A model generated the notes under the pieces. The model was given only the letters and a program-made list of their open reading frames with translations, was not told the origin of the DNA and searched no databases. A DNA stretch of 57,965 bases from Gammaproteobacteria bacterium (lineage in GTDB: Bacteria > Pseudomonadota > Gammaproteobacteria > Chromatiales > Chromatiaceae), in contig JAGRGY010000007.1 in assembly GCA_020445255.1 (NCBI GenBank), positions 1 to 57,965 of the forward strand, in the 5' to 3' direction. The position numbers were made by a program, and so were the translations under genes. Shown piece by piece: positions 37,922 through 46,671 of this stretch. The stretch's first letter is position 1, and every line of letters starts with the position of its first letter.

Positions 37922-39328
37922 TCATTTGAACTTGGGCTCGACCGGGCACTTTGCCTGCGTGCGCGCCGCCATGATTCGGGTGAGCTTGCCCGCGTACTCG
38001 TCGATGTCGTCCGACGTGCGCAGCTCGGTCGCGCAGACCAGCATCGCGTTGCCGAGCTCGGGAAAATCGGCCGACAGGTCGTAGCCGCCGAGCACATTGT
38101 GCGCGGCCAGCGAGCGCAGCACGTCGGCCGCCGGCGCGGCGAGACGCAGTACACCCTCGTGGAACAGCGGCGCATCGAACACCCGTTCCACCCCGTCGAT
38201 CCCGCCAAGCCGCGCCAGCAGGTCCACGGTGTTCGCATGGCAGGTCGCGGCGACATTGGCGAGGCCCTCGCCGCCGAGCAGCGCCATGTGGATAGTCGCG
38301 GCGGTGACCAGCAGGCCCTGGTTGGTGCAGATGTTCGACGTCGCTTTCGACCGCCGGATATGCTGTTCGCGCGCCTGCAGCGTCAGCGCGAAGCCCGGCT
38401 TGCCCTCCACGTCGACGGTCTTGCCGATGATGCGCCCCGGCATCTGGCGGACCAGATCCTGCTTGGCGCACATGAAGCCGAAATACGGGCCGCCGGACGA
38501 CAGTGGCGCACCGAGCGGCTGACCCTCGCCACACGCGATATCGGCGCCCCCGCCCGCGTCGCCCCAATCGCCCGGTGGTTTCAGCACCGCCATCGCCAGC
38601 GGGTTGACGACCGCGATCGCGAGCATGCCATTGGCGTGGGCGAAATCGGTCAGCGCGTCGACGTCCTCGAGCGCGCCGAAGAAGTTCGGTTGCGGGATCA
38701 CCAGCGCGGCGAAGTCCTTGCCGGCGTGAGCCTGGAGCGCGGCGAGATCGGTACGCCCGGAGCTGGCGTCGAACGCGACCTCGACCAGCTCGATCTTCTG
38801 GTTGCCGACGATCGTGCGAACCGTCCTGCGGTAGGCCGGATGCAACGTGCGCGGCACCAGGATGCGGCGCGACTTCGACTTGCGGTTGGCACGCACCGCC
38901 ATCAGCACCGCCTCGGCCAGACCGGAGGCACCGTCGTACAACGACGCATTCGAGACATCCATCGCCATCAGCGACGTCATCATCGACTGGTATTCGTACA
39001 GCAGCTGCAGCGTGCCCTGGCTGGCTTCCGCCTGGTACGGCGTGTAGGCGCTGTAGAACTCGCCGCGCGTGGCTATCTGCCACACCGCGGCGGGTATGTG
39101 ATGGTCGTAAGCACCGGCGCCGATGAAGCACAAGGGCTGTCCATCGGTGCGCGCGCGCGCCTGCATCAGTGCCGCCACCTGCATCTCCGACAGGCCTTCC
39201 GGCACCCGCTCGAGCGGTTTCGCACGCAGTGTCGGCGGTATCTCGTCGAACAGCGCATCGATGCTGTCGACGCCGATCACGGCGAGCATCTGGCGGACAT
39301 CTTCCTCGGTGTGTGGAATGAACGGCAT
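37922..39328 (-). CDS. gcvPA: Glycine dehydrogenase (decarboxylating) subunit 1
   Basis: N-terminal half of the split P-protein, 468 residues from the ATG at 39328 (AGGAAG upstream), starting [15 protein letters not shown]. Characteristic segments are [37 protein letters not shown] and the loop [21 protein letters not shown] longer in-frame start at 39397 would overlap gcvH and look unlike the family. It forms the active P-protein with GcvPB, from which it is separated by tpx. Confidence 0.96.
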   Translation of the reverse strand: MPFIPHTEEDVRQMLAVIGVDSIDALFDEIPPTLRAKPLERVPEGLSEMQVAALMQARARTDGQPLCFIGAGAYDHHIPAAVWQIATRGEFYSAYTPYQAEASQGTLQLLYEYQSMMTSLMAMDVSNASLYDGASGLAEAVLMAVRANRKSKSRRILVPRTLHPAYRRTVRTIVGNQKIELVEVAFDASSGRTDLAALQAHAGKDFAALVIPQPNFFGALEDVDALTDFAHANGMLAIAVVNPLAMAVLKPPGDWGDAGGGADIACGEGQPLGAPLSSGGPYFGFMCAKQDLVRQMPGRIIGKTVDVEGKPGFALTLQAREQHIRRSKATSNICTNQGLLVTAATIHMALLGGEGLANVAATCHANTVDLLARLGGIDGVERVFDAPLFHEGVLRLAAPAADVLRSLAAHNVLGGYDLSADFPELGNAMLVCATELRTSDDIDEYAGKLTRIMAARTQAKCPVEPKFK

Positions 39329-39353
39329 GGCGGGTCTTCCTGATCGTCGCGAC

Positions 39354-39752
39354 TCAGTGCTCGTCGGATTCGGCGTGCTCGGCGTAGGTGTCTGCATCCA
39401 TCAGCGCATCGAGTTCCTGCGGGTCGGACAGCCGCAGACGAAAGATCCAGCCGCCTTCGTACGCCTCCTGGTTGATCGTCTCGGGCGCCTCGGCGAGCGC
39501 ATCGTTGACCTCGACGACCTCGCCGCTGAGCGGGGTGTAGACGTCCGACGCCGCCTTGACCGACTCGACCACGGCGCACTCGGTACCCGCCGCCAGCTGG
39601 CTCCCGACCTCGGGCAGCTCGACGAACACCAGGTCGCCGAGAAGCTCCTGGGCGTGATCGGTGATGCCGATCGTGACGACACCGTCGTCGTCGATCCGCA
39701 CCCATTCGTGTGACTTGGTGTATTTCAGGTCGCTCGGGACATCGTTGCTCAT
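39354..39752 (-). CDS. gcvH: Glycine cleavage system H protein
   Basis: A 132-residue lipoyl carrier that shuttles the aminomethyl group between the P, T and L proteins. The lipoylation site is K66 in [16 protein letters not shown], and the fold starts [13 protein letters not shown]. An acidic C-terminal tail ends the protein. It lies 25 bp before gcvPA and 84 bp after gcvT on the same strand. Its length is typical. Confidence 0.97.
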   Translation of the reverse strand: MSNDVPSDLKYTKSHEWVRIDDDGVVTIGITDHAQELLGDLVFVELPEVGSQLAAGTECAVVESVKAASDVYTPLSGEVVEVNDALAEAPETINQEAYEGGWIFRLRLSDPQELDALMDADTYAEHAESDEH

Positions 39753-39836
39753 TGTGCTGTTACCTCATGGAACGAACTGGTCGCCGGACGGACCGGCAAC
39801 ACACACGGCAGGCGACCCGTCGGTCGCCGGCCCGGA

Positions 39837-40928
39837 TTACAGGTCGATGCACGGTTTGCCATTGCGGACGAACGGCATCTTGACGCGCCGCAGCGGCAGC
39901 CGCTTGCCGCGGATGTCGACCTCGAGCGCATCACCGGCGTCGGCCGCGACCCGCGCCATCGCGATCGAGCGTTCCAGCGTGGGTGAAAATCCGCCCGACG
40001 TGATCTCGCCGACCTCGCGGTCGCCGTCGAACACCTTCTGGTGTCCGCGCAGCACGCCCTTGCCTTCGAGCACGAGGCCGGTGAATACCGCAACACCGCC
40101 CGCCGCCTTCTGCTTTTCCAGCGCGGTACGGCCGATGAAATCGCGTTCTGCCGGCTCGAGCGCCACCGTCCACGCCAGTCCCGACTCCAACGGGGTCAGA
40201 GACTCGTCCATGTCGCTGCCGTACAGGTTCATGCCGGCCTCCAGGCGCAGCGTGTCGCGCGCGCCGAGGCCACAAGGCTGCACGCCGGCCGCGGCCAGCG
40301 CCCGCCACAATGCCGGCGTTTCGGCCTCCGGCAGCATGATCTCGAAACCGTCTTCGCCGGTGTAGCCGGTGCGGCCGGCGAACCAGTCGCCGGCGTACGC
40401 GGCACTGAACGGCTTAAGCGCCATGGCTGCCGCACGCAATTCCGACGGCAGCAGCGGCTCGGCCCTGGCGCGCGCCTGCGGCCCCTGCACGGCGATCATG
40501 CCGGTGTCGAAACGCGCCTCGACGGCGACGTCGAACGCCTCGGCCTCGCCACCGATCCACGCCAGGTCCTTGTCGGTCGTCGCCGCGTTGACGACCATGC
40601 GAAACCAGTCCTCGGTCAGGAAGTAGACGATCAGGTCGTCGATCACGCCGCCGTCGGGTTTGAGCATGCAGGAGTAAAGGGCCTTGCCGGCCGTCTTGAG
40701 CTTGTCGACATCGTTGGCGAGCAGGTGGCGCAGGAACTCGCGCACACGCGGGCCGCGCAGGTCGACGACAGTCATGTGGCAGACATCGAACATGCCGGCG
40801 TCGCGGCGCACTGCATGGTGCTCCTCGATCTGCGAACCGTAGTTCACCGGCATGTCCCAGCCGCCGAACGGCACCATGCGCGCGCCCATGTCGCGGTGGG
40901 TCTGATTCAGAACGGTCTTTCTGTCCAT
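39837..40928 (-). CDS. gcvT: Glycine cleavage system T protein (aminomethyltransferase)
   Basis: Transfers the methylene group from aminomethyl-GcvH to tetrahydrofolate. It has 363 residues from the ATG at 40928, behind GGAGCG. Visible motifs are [19 protein letters not shown], the [14 protein letters not shown] segment, [15 protein letters not shown] and the [11 protein letters not shown] loop. It is the first gene of the operon and lies 66 bp downstream of a tandem glycine riboswitch, so it should be induced by glycine. Confidence 0.97.
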   Translation of the reverse strand: MDRKTVLNQTHRDMGARMVPFGGWDMPVNYGSQIEEHHAVRRDAGMFDVCHMTVVDLRGPRVREFLRHLLANDVDKLKTAGKALYSCMLKPDGGVIDDLIVYFLTEDWFRMVVNAATTDKDLAWIGGEAEAFDVAVEARFDTGMIAVQGPQARARAEPLLPSELRAAAMALKPFSAAYAGDWFAGRTGYTGEDGFEIMLPEAETPALWRALAAAGVQPCGLGARDTLRLEAGMNLYGSDMDESLTPLESGLAWTVALEPAERDFIGRTALEKQKAAGGVAVFTGLVLEGKGVLRGHQKVFDGDREVGEITSGGFSPTLERSIAMARVAADAGDALEVDIRGKRLPLRRVKMPFVRNGKPCIDL

Positions 40929-40994
40929 CGTTCGCTCCGGCGCGTGCAAAACAAAGGGGCGGTATAGCCTCCGCTTGCAACGAAATGCTATACC

Positions 40995-41200
40995 GCCCCT
41001 CTGTCCAAGAACCTGAGAGTTTGAGGACGCCGCGCGCCCCCTGCCCCGTCGGTGGGTACCTCACCGGTACCGCTCTCCAGAGTCAACCGAACCCGCAGCG
41101 CGGATTCACCCCCCATGGTCCGTTTGCCTGAGCGATTCCGGGCGGAATTTGCGCCTTCGGCGTCGGCCGTGCCGGTGGCACATCGGGCCGATCTCTCCCA
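40995..41200 (-). promoter_or_regulatory. Tandem glycine riboswitch
   Basis: In gcvT orientation two glycine-aptamer signatures follow each other. The first runs from GGGAGAGAT (41192-41200) through GCCGAAGGCGCAA to CGCTCAGGCAAACGGACC. The second runs from CTCTGGAGAGCGG (about 41071-41083) through ACCGACGGGGCA to CTCAAACTCTCAGG and GGACAGAGGGGC (40995-41006). The paired GGAGAG and CTCTCAGG-type boxes and the conserved internal loops match the family. It should raise gcvT-operon expression when glycine is high. The expression platform may be at the translation level, as no clear terminator follows. Confidence 0.92.
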
Positions 41201-41341
41201 TGGATGCAGCGTTGAGTGTCGGACTATATCCACTGCACTGCATGATGCCAAGTGCCGCGGCAGGCCGTCACCGAGGCGACCGCGACCGACGATTTCTCTA
41301 TCATGGGAACGGTCGCGGCGGCGGGAGTCAGAAGCATCAGC

Positions 41342-44300
41342 ATGAACACCGCCGATCCGGCACAAGCCCCCCACGTCGCACGGCCAGCCGGCCTGACGGC
41401 CGCCTTCGCGCTGTATGCCGTGGTGCTGGTCTACGCCAGCCTGGTACCGCTGGACTTTACTCCGCGCCCGCTGCACTCGGCGCTGGATGCCTTCGCAAAG
41501 CTCGTCTGGCGCGGTACGGGATGGCTGTCCTGGACCGACGTAATCACGAATGTGCTGCTGTATGTTCCGCTGCCGCTGCTCGCACTCGGCGCACTGGCGG
41601 CGCGCGGCCGCAGGCCAGGGCCGGGTACCTTGGCGCTCGTTCTGGCGGCCAGTACCGGGATCAGCATCGCGATCGAGTTTGCCCAGCTGTTCATCGCCAG
41701 CCGCACGCCGCTGGCGCTCGACATCGCGGCGAACGCAGCCGGTGCGGCGGCGGGCGTCGCGCTGTGGCCGCTGGCGGCGGGGCGGCTCGCCAGGCTGCAG
41801 AACCTGCTCGGCCGGTTCGTGACGCGGGATTGCCTGGCGCCGCTGCACCTGGGCACGGCCGCCGTCATGCTGGCCGTCCCCTACCTGTTGCTGCTGGCGT
41901 GGGCGAGCGGCTGGTTGACCACCGACTGGCTGACGCCGGCCGCGGCGTGGCGGAGACTCCCCGCCCTGTCGTTGATACCGCTGCGCGCCCACTATTTTGC
42001 CGACATCGGCGTCGCGCTGGCCAGCATCGTCGGGGTGGTGGTCGCGTATCTGCCGGTCGGATATGCCGCCTGCGCGGTTCACTCGCGGCCGCGTACCGGC
42101 GGCACATTGCTCACGGAGGGCCTGCGCGCGGGCGCGGCGCTCGCAACGGTATTCGAATGCGGTCGACTGTTCATCGCGGGCCGCGAGCCCGACTTCGCCA
42201 ATCCGCTGTTCGCGGCCGCCGGCGCCGGCATCGGCGTGTTTCTGGCGTGCCGCGGGTGGCGGCGCATGGCACAGGCGGGCCCGTACTCGCCGCCCGACAC
42301 ACGGCCGCGCACGCCGGACCGTGCCGCCGCGGCCATCAACCCGGCTTGGCGGCTGCTCGCGGTCGTGGCGTTCGCCGCCGCCGTGGTCGGCCTGTGGGAC
42401 TTTCCGATTCTGAAGCCTCTGCTCGCCGCAGGTGCCGCGGCGTACGTGCTACTGCTGTCACGCCTGCCGTATGCCTGGCTCATCGTCGTGCCCGCCGCGT
42501 TGCCGGTGTTCGATCTCGCACCCTGGTCCGGTCGCTACCTGTTCGACGAATTCGACATCCTGCTGCTGCTCACCCTGGCGGCGGGGTACACGTTCGCGCC
42601 ACCACGGCGCGGCTGGTCGACGATTCTGCACCGGGGATTCCGGCTCACCGCCGCGCTGTTCGCGGCGTCGGTCCTGATCAGCACGTGGGTCGCGCTGGCG
42701 CCTTCGATCGGTGCTGACTGGAGCGGACTCACGGCCTACTACGGGCCGGAGAACGCGCTGCGTGTCGCGAAAGGGAGTGCGTGGGCGTTGGCCCTGCTGC
42801 CACTGCTGGTCGCACTGCGCGATGCGGGGATTGACGTCGGCCGTCTATTCGCCGCGGGCATGGTCGCCGGCCTCGCCGCGGCGACAGCGAGCGTGATCTG
42901 GGAACGCGCGGCATTTCCCGGTCTGACCGACTTCGTCCGCGATTTTCGCGCCGCGGGTCTGATGTCGAGCATGCACACCGGCGGCGCGCATATCGAGGCC
43001 TTTCTGGTCCTGACGATGCCGTTCCTGGTCGTCGGCGTGATCGGCGCGGCCCGCCGCGGTGTGCGCGTCGCGTACCTGGCATTGCTGCCGGCGGCCGTGT
43101 ATGCGCTGGCGGTCACCTACTCGCGTGGCGGTTATGCCGGCCTTGCCGTGGCGCTTGCGACACTGCTTCTCGGCACGCTTTTGACTCGCGCCCGGGGCCC
43201 GCATCGCCGAACCGACCCGTTGCTGGCAGCCGGTATCGCGTTGTCGCTGGCAGTCGTCGTGCCCGTGGTCGGCGGCGATTTCGCGAAGACCCGATTACAG
43301 CGCATCGCCGCGGACGCGACCACCCGCATAACGCACTGGCGCGAGGCCCTGGCGATGCGCGACCGCGACGTGCCGACCGCATTGTTCGGCATGGGCCTCG
43401 GCCGCTACCCGGCGACCGTCTTCTACCGCGGCGACCCGTCGCATCGCCCCGGCTCGTTCGCCTTCAGCACCGGCCAGGCGCACGGCGCACTGGTGCTCGG
43501 CGCCGGGACACCGCTGTACGTCGAACAAAAGGTTCCGGCGCACCGCAATCTCCGCTACGACCTCGAACTCGTTGCGCGCAGCCGCGGCGACGCGGCGAAG
43601 GTCAACGTGCTGCTGTGCGAGCGCACCTATTTCGATTCGTTCGGCTGCGCCTCAGCGGTGTTCGACCCTGACGGCTCGGCAACGACCTACCGCGGTGAGC
43701 TGACGCTCCACGGGCCCGGCCGCGGCGGACGTCCGGTCACGTTGTCGCTGGAGAATGCGGCACACGCCAGCACGGTCGAGATCGACCGCATCGTGCTGCG
43801 CGACCCGGGCGGGCGCGACATCATCCGCAACGGCGATTTCTCGGCCGGTGCGGACCACTGGTTCTTCGCCGTGACCGACCACCTGCCGTGGCATGTCAAA
43901 AACCTGTGGGTCGCGCTGCTGTTCGACCAGGGTTGGTTCGGCGTCGTCGCGTTCGCCCTGCTGCTCGCCTACGTGATCACCGGCGTCGCGCGGTCGGTTC
44001 GGCGCCATGGTGACGCAACCGGCCTGGCCGTGCTGGCGGGCGTGCTGGCGTTCATGACCGTCGGCATGGTCGGCTCGCTGTTCGATGCGCCGCGCCTGAC
44101 ATCGCTGCTGCTGCTCGCGCTGTTCGTCGGCCAGCTGCGCGCCGGCGACGAGGGCAGTACGTCGCCCGCCACAGCGCCGCTCCGCGGGACCGGCGCCGAT
44201 GCCCTGCCACTCGAACGTACGACGCGACACCTCGAACCCCCCCCGCCGCCTCGCCATGCCATGCGCGGCTTTACCCTCGAGGTCTCGGCCGGTGTCACGC

Positions 44301-45214
44301 TGTTGGCCATCGCCATCGGTGCCATCGGCACGCTGCCCGGCGTGCCTTACAACGTACGCGAGGTGCTCGCCGGTGATCGTCCCGGCGTGTCGGCGGTGCT
44401 GCTGTCGCTGTGCTGTTTCTGGCTCGCGGGTCCGCCCGCGTGGCTCGGCCAGCGGCTCGGCGACGACGCACGCCTGTATGCACTCGTGTTGCCCGCCGCG
44501 CTGCTGCACGCGCTGTTCGGTGCGCTGCTGCTGTCGATCGCCGCACCCGGCGAGAGCCTCCACGATCTTGTCGGCTCGCCGGTCCTCGGATGGCCGCCGC
44601 ACGTCGAGACGCTGTTGCGGCTGGCGGCACTGTTGGGCACGTCGTCGGTGCTGTTGACCGGCGGCGCCCTGCTGGCATCGATGTGGGTGCGTCAGCGTAT
44701 GGCCGCAGCGGCCCTCACCGCATGGATCGTCGGCGCGCTGCCGGTGCTGGTGGTGGCCCATGTCGTCGTCGTACGCTACGCGGCCAGCGACAACCTGACC
44801 GAGCTGATCGCTGGCGGCGGCAGCGTCGCCGGCAGCCTGGCGCTGGCGGGCGGTCTGCTGTTGCTGTTCGGCTGTGCGAGCCTGCTTGCCCTGACCGCCA
44901 TTCATCGGCGCAGACGCGGATGGCGCGTGCTCGGCTGGTCGATACCGCTGCTGGCCGCCGCGCTCGCTTTGCTGACGGTCGGGCTCGCCGACGACGTGAA
45001 CAAGTACGGCCGGCACTTTTCGGCGCTGCAGTTCCTGCTCAGCGCCGATCGAGCGCATTACGTTACCGGAATCACCCTGGTTGCTCGTTTCGTGGCAGCC
45101 GCGCTGCTGGTGGTGCTCGCAGTCGCCCTGGTCCAGTACCCGGCGGCGCGTCTCTCCGTGAACGCGCGCAGCGACACACCCGGGGTCGGATCGCGATCGC
45201 CTGATGGTGACTGA
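41342..45214 (+). CDS. Large membrane protein: VanZ-like domains fused to O-antigen ligase/polymerase
   Basis: A 1290-residue inner-membrane protein with about twenty or more hydrophobic segments. Residues about 20-145 match the VanZ pattern (LVYASLVPLDFTPR, TDVITNVLLYVPL, EFAQLFIASRTPLALDIAAN), and about 215-305 look like a second VanZ-like unit (FECGRLFIAGREPDFANP). Residues about 320-950 resemble an O-antigen ligase/Wzy (YSRGGYAGLA). A soluble beta-rich insert at about 700-845 resembles a carbohydrate-binding module (IIRNGDFSAGADHWFF). A further membrane block ends the protein. It probably handles lipid-linked glycans, but the substrate is unknown and no glycosyltransferase is adjacent. 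Confidence 0.75.
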   Translation: MNTADPAQAPHVARPAGLTAAFALYAVVLVYASLVPLDFTPRPLHSALDAFAKLVWRGTGWLSWTDVITNVLLYVPLPLLALGALAARGRRPGPGTLALVLAASTGISIAIEFAQLFIASRTPLALDIAANAAGAAAGVALWPLAAGRLARLQNLLGRFVTRDCLAPLHLGTAAVMLAVPYLLLLAWASGWLTTDWLTPAAAWRRLPALSLIPLRAHYFADIGVALASIVGVVVAYLPVGYAACAVHSRPRTGGTLLTEGLRAGAALATVFECGRLFIAGREPDFANPLFAAAGAGIGVFLACRGWRRMAQAGPYSPPDTRPRTPDRAAAAINPAWRLLAVVAFAAAVVGLWDFPILKPLLAAGAAAYVLLLSRLPYAWLIVVPAALPVFDLAPWSGRYLFDEFDILLLLTLAAGYTFAPPRRGWSTILHRGFRLTAALFAASVLISTWVALAPSIGADWSGLTAYYGPENALRVAKGSAWALALLPLLVALRDAGIDVGRLFAAGMVAGLAAATASVIWERAAFPGLTDFVRDFRAAGLMSSMHTGGAHIEAFLVLTMPFLVVGVIGAARRGVRVAYLALLPAAVYALAVTYSRGGYAGLAVALATLLLGTLLTRARGPHRRTDPLLAAGIALSLAVVVPVVGGDFAKTRLQRIAADATTRITHWREALAMRDRDVPTALFGMGLGRYPATVFYRGDPSHRPGSFAFSTGQAHGALVLGAGTPLYVEQKVPAHRNLRYDLELVARSRGDAAKVNVLLCERTYFDSFGCASAVFDPDGSATTYRGELTLHGPGRGGRPVTLSLENAAHASTVEIDRIVLRDPGGRDIIRNGDFSAGADHWFFAVTDHLPWHVKNLWVALLFDQGWFGVVAFALLLAYVITGVARSVRRHGDATGLAVLAGVLAFMTVGMVGSLFDAPRLTSLLLLALFVGQLRAGDEGSTSPATAPLRGTGADALPLERTTRHLEPPPPPRHAMRGFTLEVSAGVTLLAIAIGAIGTLPGVPYNVREVLAGDRPGVSAVLLSLCCFWLAGPPAWLGQRLGDDARLYALVLPAALLHALFGALLLSIAAPGESLHDLVGSPVLGWPPHVETLLRLAALLGTSSVLLTGGALLASMWVRQRMAAAALTAWIVGALPVLVVAHVVVVRYAASDNLTELIAGGGSVAGSLALAGGLLLLFGCASLLALTAIHRRRRGWRVLGWSIPLLAAALALLTVGLADDVNKYGRHFSALQFLLSADRAHYVTGITLVARFVAAALLVVLAVALVQYPAARLSVNARSDTPGVGSRSPDGD

Positions 45215-45232
45215 AGCCGATGCGCCGCTGCC

Positions 45233-46567
45233 TCACTGTGTATCGTCGGCATAGGCGCCAAAGGATGCGGACGACCTGACTCGGCCGTCGAAATCCACAT
45301 CCAGGTCCGGCAACCCGATCGGCACCGCCGGTGAGCGCGCCGAGCCGGGCAGGCGCCCGTCACGCGGTCGCAGCGACAGCAGCGCGATGTCGGCGACCGG
45401 TGACGCGAGCATTGCGCCCGCCGCGGCCAATCCGGCCGTGAAATTGCCGTCGCTGTCGGCGCCAACGATCGGGGTGTCCGCGAATACGGCGTTACCGGAG
45501 ATTTCGGTCACATGGTCACCGTCCGCCCGTTTGCGGATCAGCCGGATGCCGATTCCCCGTGCCACGACCGTGTTGAACAGCACCCACAGATCGCGGGGTA
45601 CGTCGTTGTGCGGCTGGATCGCGATCGCGGGAAAGTCCACTGCGTGTTCGTTGTAGAACAGGTTGTTGTACAGCGCGACGTTGCCCTCGCCCTGGAAGAG
45701 CGCCTCGGTCGGGTTCTGCAGGAACAGGTTCTGGTAGATAGCGTACAGGTCCGTACTGCCGGGGCCGCTCACGGGCTGGTGGCCGACCAGCACGTTGGGT
45801 CGCGCCAGCTCGCCGCTGGATGCGTTGGCGGACTTGATGAATCGGTTTCGGCGGATGACGGTCAGGCGCCTGTCTGTCGGCATGCCGGGTTCGACGATGC
45901 GCGGGACCTGATGCTTGATCTGAAGGTTGTAGCCGATCGAATCGACGACCAGGTTGTCTTCGATCAGGCCGCCGATGAACGGTGCCGAGCCGTCCGAGTT
46001 GCCGAAATACATGCCGGTGCCGGCATTCTCGATGCGATTGCCGCGCACCTCCCAGTCCCAGGCCGGACACTTGGTCGATATGCCGACGATCTGCTGGTGC
46101 TGTCCGAACCCGTGGATGTAGAGATTTTCTAGCGTGATGTGGTGCGCGAACCGGGCGGTCCCTTCGGCCTTTACCGCGTCGACGTACGCGCCGCGCCCCT
46201 GGATCTCGATGTCGCGCACGACGATGTACGCGGCATCGCGGATACTGACCGTATTGCGGCGGTTGGAGCCAAGCAACACGGTAGGCTCGCCGCCCGTCGC
46301 GCCGGCAATCGTGATCGGCTTTCCCGGAAGCCCCTGCCTGCCGTGGATGCGCAGCCCGGCCCAGTAGCGACCGGGCGCGAGTTGTAGCGTGTCGCCGGGA
46401 CCCAGGGTCGCGAGTACACCCTCGTAGTCTTCCGGCCCGGCGAAATAGGTGTCCGCCCGTGCACCGCTGGCGCACACCAACACGCATCCAGCGATCCCGA
46501 TCAGCCGCAGTTGACGCAAGCGCTCGCGCATCGCGTGGCGAAATTTCCTCGTAATGATGCACACCAT
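45233..46567 (-). CDS. Exported right-handed parallel beta-helix protein
   Basis: A 444-residue protein with a signal peptide (hydrophobic stretch IGIAGCVLVCASGARA). The mature part opens with the chondroitinase/alginate-lyase-type start LQLAPGRYW-AGLRIHG. Beta-helix coils follow, with repeated N-x-I/F patterns (NRIENAGTGMYF, NNLFYNEHAVDF, NTVVARGIGI). Such folds bind or cut polysaccharides; no catalytic residues can be fixed. CGGAG precedes the ATG; a second ATG lies 12 codons downstream. It is convergent with the VanZ/ligase gene and divergent from the AsnB-like gene, which suggests a polysaccharide-related group. Confidence 0.8.
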   Translation of the reverse strand: MVCIITRKFRHAMRERLRQLRLIGIAGCVLVCASGARADTYFAGPEDYEGVLATLGPGDTLQLAPGRYWAGLRIHGRQGLPGKPITIAGATGGEPTVLLGSNRRNTVSIRDAAYIVVRDIEIQGRGAYVDAVKAEGTARFAHHITLENLYIHGFGQHQQIVGISTKCPAWDWEVRGNRIENAGTGMYFGNSDGSAPFIGGLIEDNLVVDSIGYNLQIKHQVPRIVEPGMPTDRRLTVIRRNRFIKSANASSGELARPNVLVGHQPVSGPGSTDLYAIYQNLFLQNPTEALFQGEGNVALYNNLFYNEHAVDFPAIAIQPHNDVPRDLWVLFNTVVARGIGIRLIRKRADGDHVTEISGNAVFADTPIVGADSDGNFTAGLAAAGAMLASPVADIALLSLRPRDGRLPGSARSPAVPIGLPDLDVDFDGRVRSSASFGAYADDTQ

Positions 46568-46635
46568 GGCTCTCCGGATGTTACGTCATGCGCGGCACGC
46601 GGTGCGACGGTCACGGCCGGCATGACCACTGCCGC

Positions 46636-46641
46636 TATAAT
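46636..46641 (+). promoter_or_regulatory. -10 element of the AsnB-like gene
   Basis: TATAAT, a perfect sigma70 -10 hexamer, lies 30 bp before the ATG at 46672. No clear -35 element is seen at the right distance, so an activator may be needed. The 104-bp gap is shared with the divergent beta-helix gene. Confidence 0.4.
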
Positions 46642-46671
46642 GGTTGCGCCCCTTCCAGGAACCGCTTGCGC

